From Hyphomicrobiales bacterium (GTDB lineage Bacteria > Pseudomonadota > Alphaproteobacteria > Rhizobiales > Beijerinckiaceae), in assembly GCA_019247605.1 (NCBI GenBank), contig JAFBAS010000125.1, forward strand, positions 1-33,948: 33,948 nt of DNA. The letters are read 5' to 3'. Made by a program: the position numbers and the translations under genes. The notes beneath the pieces were generated by a model. That model saw only the letters and a list, made by a program, of their open reading frames with translations. It ran no database searches and was not told the origin of the DNA. Below are positions 32,016-33,948 of this stretch, in pieces. How positions within the stretch are numbered: the stretch's first letter is position 1; each line of letters opens with the position of its first letter.

Positions 32016-32185
32016 AGGTAGCTCCCCCGAATCGTGGGAGCCTCAAACTGCACCCACATCCTTGGCACTCTCGTGCCGTGGAGGAGCCGTCCACAGCATC
32101 AAAAGCGGACATAGGGATCGCAGCAAAAAGGACCTCTTCGATCGGTTCATAGGTGGATGCGATCTACCGCACAAGCAGCCCCTCG

Positions 32186-32965
32186 TCATTGTCGGTGGAC
32201 CTTAACTGTCACGTGGGACAAAGAGTGAAATCGGCTGAGCAATGATTGATAGTAGTGGAGCCTCGTTGCTCTCGGGTTGCAACCGAAAAGATCGCGCCCA
32301 AATGACCGAGGCCGAGGCGCCGCAGATGTAAATCCATTATCCGGGCGCCGTCAGTTTTTATCGTGGCCCGCATGCGCTGCACCATGTTCTGATAAGGGTT
32401 CATATCGAGCAAGACAGCGCCTGTGTCACGCACCAAAGTGTCAGCCCAAGTGGCGAGACCGACAGCGGCGACGAGCCCCACGATGGGGTCCATCCAAGCC
32501 CAGCCGAGAAACTGGCCGAGCAACAGACCGACGATAACCAATAGCGAAACCGCCGCGTCGGCTAGAACATGAATAACGGCTGCTCGCATGTCGTTATCGC
32601 GATGCGCCGAGTGTGAGGCTCAGGGATTTCCCCGATTGATTCCAGATAACCTGCCCGCGCCGACATGGCGAAGATTTGGCGCGTGTCATCAGAACGCATG
32701 GTCTCAATGGAACGTCGTCGGTCGTCGATATGCTCTTTTCAAATATTTCCAGCGTCGCTGGACCAACGCTCGTTTGCAGATCGTAGAGCTCCTCCTGAAC
32801 GTGATCATGACCGGCATGGGAATGGCCGTGAGAATGGGTGTGGTCATGGCCGCCGCCGCTGAGGAGGAGAACGCTCGCAATGTTGACGATCAGTCCGAGC
32901 ACGGCAATTGGAATTGCCTCATTAAAGCTGATTGGAACGGGCCAGATAAAGCGTGTCAGGGCCTC
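32186..32965 (-). pseudogene. dmeF: Degenerate dmeF-type cation diffusion facilitator (Co/Ni efflux)
   Basis: Four fragments of one CDF transporter lie in order but in three different frames. Block 1 (from 32965): EALTRFIWPVPISFNEAIPI, AVLGLIVNIASVLLLSGGGH and a His-rich loop HDHTHSHGHSHAGHDH. Block 2 (from about 32705): ETMRSDDTRQIFAM and GYLESIGEIPEPH, matching the cytoplasmic insert of DmeF-like proteins. Block 3 (from 32589): MRAAVIHVLADAAVSLL, MDPIVGLV, RDTGAVLLDMNP. Block 4: HYYQSLLSRFHSLSHVTVKV, ending at TGA 32186. The N-terminal helices are missing. Frames change at least three times, so no intact protein is made. Confidence 0.8.
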
Positions 32966-33077
32966 GTTACGCGCCGAAAACGCTCAGCAGCTGGATTCTC
33001 AGGACACATATGGACCTTTGATGTGTTTGAGGTTGTTTCTCCGTCGTAATTATTCTTCTTTCTGGGTTAGGTTAGGC

Positions 33078-33948
33078 ATGGATTGCATCATAATCGGTGG
33101 CGGCCCTGCGGGGCTCACGGCGGCTATTTATCTTGCGCGTTTCAACCGTCGCGTCACGGTGATCGACGGTGGCGATAGCCGCGCGCGCCTCATTCCGACG
33201 ACCCATAATTATCCAGGCTTCGCAAATGGCGTCAGGGGCCAGCGTCTTCTGGAATTGTTGCGCGAGCAGGGCCGTAACTATGGCGTTGGTTTGATCGAAG
33301 GCCGTATCGAACGCCTGAAACAGGATGGTGAGCGCTTCGTGGCCGAAGGCGCGGACCGTGTATTCGAGGCGGCAAAGATAGTGCTGGCGACCGGTCTCAT
33401 CGATAGAAAGCCACCTATCCCGCGTCTCCCGGATGCTATCGCGCAAGGTCTCGTGCGCTATTGCCCCGTCTGCGACGGCTTCGAGGCATCCGACCAGCGC
33501 ATCGCCGTGCTGGGTCATGGCAACGATGCAAGCGGCAAGGCCCTTTTTTTACGAACTTACTCACGGTCGGTCACGCTGCTGACCCTTGATGGCAGCAAGC
33601 CGGAACAAAAATCATGCGCCGAGTTGGAAAATGCAGGCATTGCGCGACCTCTCGCAATCGTCGCTGCGATCGATCACGCACACGGAAAGGTGAATGTTAC
33701 GCTGACGGATGGGGAAAGACTGACATTCGACACGCTGTATCCGGTGCTCGGCTGCGATGTGCGCTCGACATTGGCTACGTCACTGGGTGCCGAACATAAT
33801 GAAGAGGACTGCCTCATGGTCGACAAGCATCAACAGACAAGTGTCGTTGGGCTTTATGCGATCGGCGACGTTGTTTCCGATCTCCATCAAATCGCCGTTG
33901 GGACGGGACATGCCGCTGTAGCCGCAACGCATATCCACACCGAGCTTC
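33078..33948 (+). CDS. Thioredoxin-reductase-like NAD(P)/FAD-dependent oxidoreductase (3' part beyond window)
   Basis: An open frame from ATG at 33078 that continues past the end, so at least 290 residues. N-terminal FAD motif MDCIIIGGGPAGLTAAIYLA; CYS pair in YCPVCDGFEASDQRIAVLG (the CxxC of the thioredoxin-reductase type, here CPVC), a second dinucleotide motif GHGNDASGKAL, and the end YAIGDVVSDLHQIAVGTGHA matching the C-terminal GD...Q.A...G FAD loop. It is similar to thioredoxin reductase but the usual CATC pair is CPVC. No thioredoxin-like partner is seen. It lies in the post-tRNA segment with the dmeF pseudogene. Confidence 0.9.
   Translation, partial: MDCIIIGGGPAGLTAAIYLARFNRRVTVIDGGDSRARLIPTTHNYPGFANGVRGQRLLELLREQGRNYGVGLIEGRIERLKQDGERFVAEGADRVFEAAKIVLATGLIDRKPPIPRLPDAIAQGLVRYCPVCDGFEASDQRIAVLGHGNDASGKALFLRTYSRSVTLLTLDGSKPEQKSCAELENAGIARPLAIVAAIDHAHGKVNVTLTDGERLTFDTLYPVLGCDVRSTLATSLGAEHNEEDCLMVDKHQQTSVVGLYAIGDVVSDLHQIAVGTGHAAVAATHIHTEL

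Overview
This is a high-GC chromosomal window whose gene content and homologies (split cytochrome c maturation genes, NDUFA9-like protein, crotonase/CoA-transferase pairs, MttB-family and dimethylglycine-dehydrogenase-like proteins, short palindromic repeats) point to an alphaproteobacterium, most likely of the order Hyphomicrobiales (Rhizobiales). The genus cannot be fixed from the sequence. Translational starts are often preceded by GGAGG-like sites, and several genes appear to start with GTG or TTG.

Layout. 1-895: the start of xseB and an HdeD-like membrane protein, both leftward. 1262-3250: a compact rightward set ccmC-ccmD-ccmG-moaE with ATGA overlaps (cytochrome c and molybdopterin maturation). 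3349-7049: an NDUFA9-like reductase, a CnbZ-like deaminase, an aspartate-dehydrogenase-like protein facing it, and a di-iron fatty acid hydroxylase/sterol desaturase family protein. 7190-9858: a cupin, a class III CoA-transferase and an atypical crotonase. 9913-19101: a methylated-amine-like block made of a covalent-flavin dimethylglycine/sarcosine dehydrogenase-like protein and a VOC protein (leftward), a divergent non-pyrrolysine MttB-family methyltransferase, then a leftward run of glutamine-synthetase-like ligase, aldehyde dehydrogenase and iron-type alcohol dehydrogenase. A previously easy-to-miss 52-codon membrane peptide lies between MttB and the alcohol dehydrogenase. 19352-26519: a hydratase of the 2-keto-4-pentenoate hydratase family, a small basic protein, two divergent DAO-family FAD oxidoreductases (one carrying a single-base frameshift), a lipoprotein, and a 3-hydroxyisobutyrate-dehydrogenase-like / enolase-superfamily pair. 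26845-31595: a YeaQ-type membrane protein, DUF2231 plus a PQQ-dependent sugar (sorbosone) dehydrogenase-like lipoprotein, a Doc/AbrB toxin-antitoxin pair, a DUF1989 protein and an acid-phosphatase-like lipoprotein.

31726-33948: a tRNA-Ser(GGA) gene marks a sharp change in character. Immediately after it lie an IS110-family transposase remnant with an in-frame stop, a dmeF-type cobalt/nickel efflux pseudogene broken across all three frames, and a thioredoxin-reductase-like flavoprotein that runs off the end. I read this as the edge of a decayed genomic island.

The central theme is catabolism of small nitrogenous or carboxylic compounds: N-methyl removal (MttB-like, DMGDH-like), gamma-glutamylation and oxidation (GS-like, FAD oxidases, ALDH, ADH), and CoA/enol acid chemistry (CaiB, crotonase, hydratase, enolase superfamily). 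The substrate is not shown by the sequence. No dedicated transcriptional regulator gene was seen apart from the AbrB-type antitoxin.
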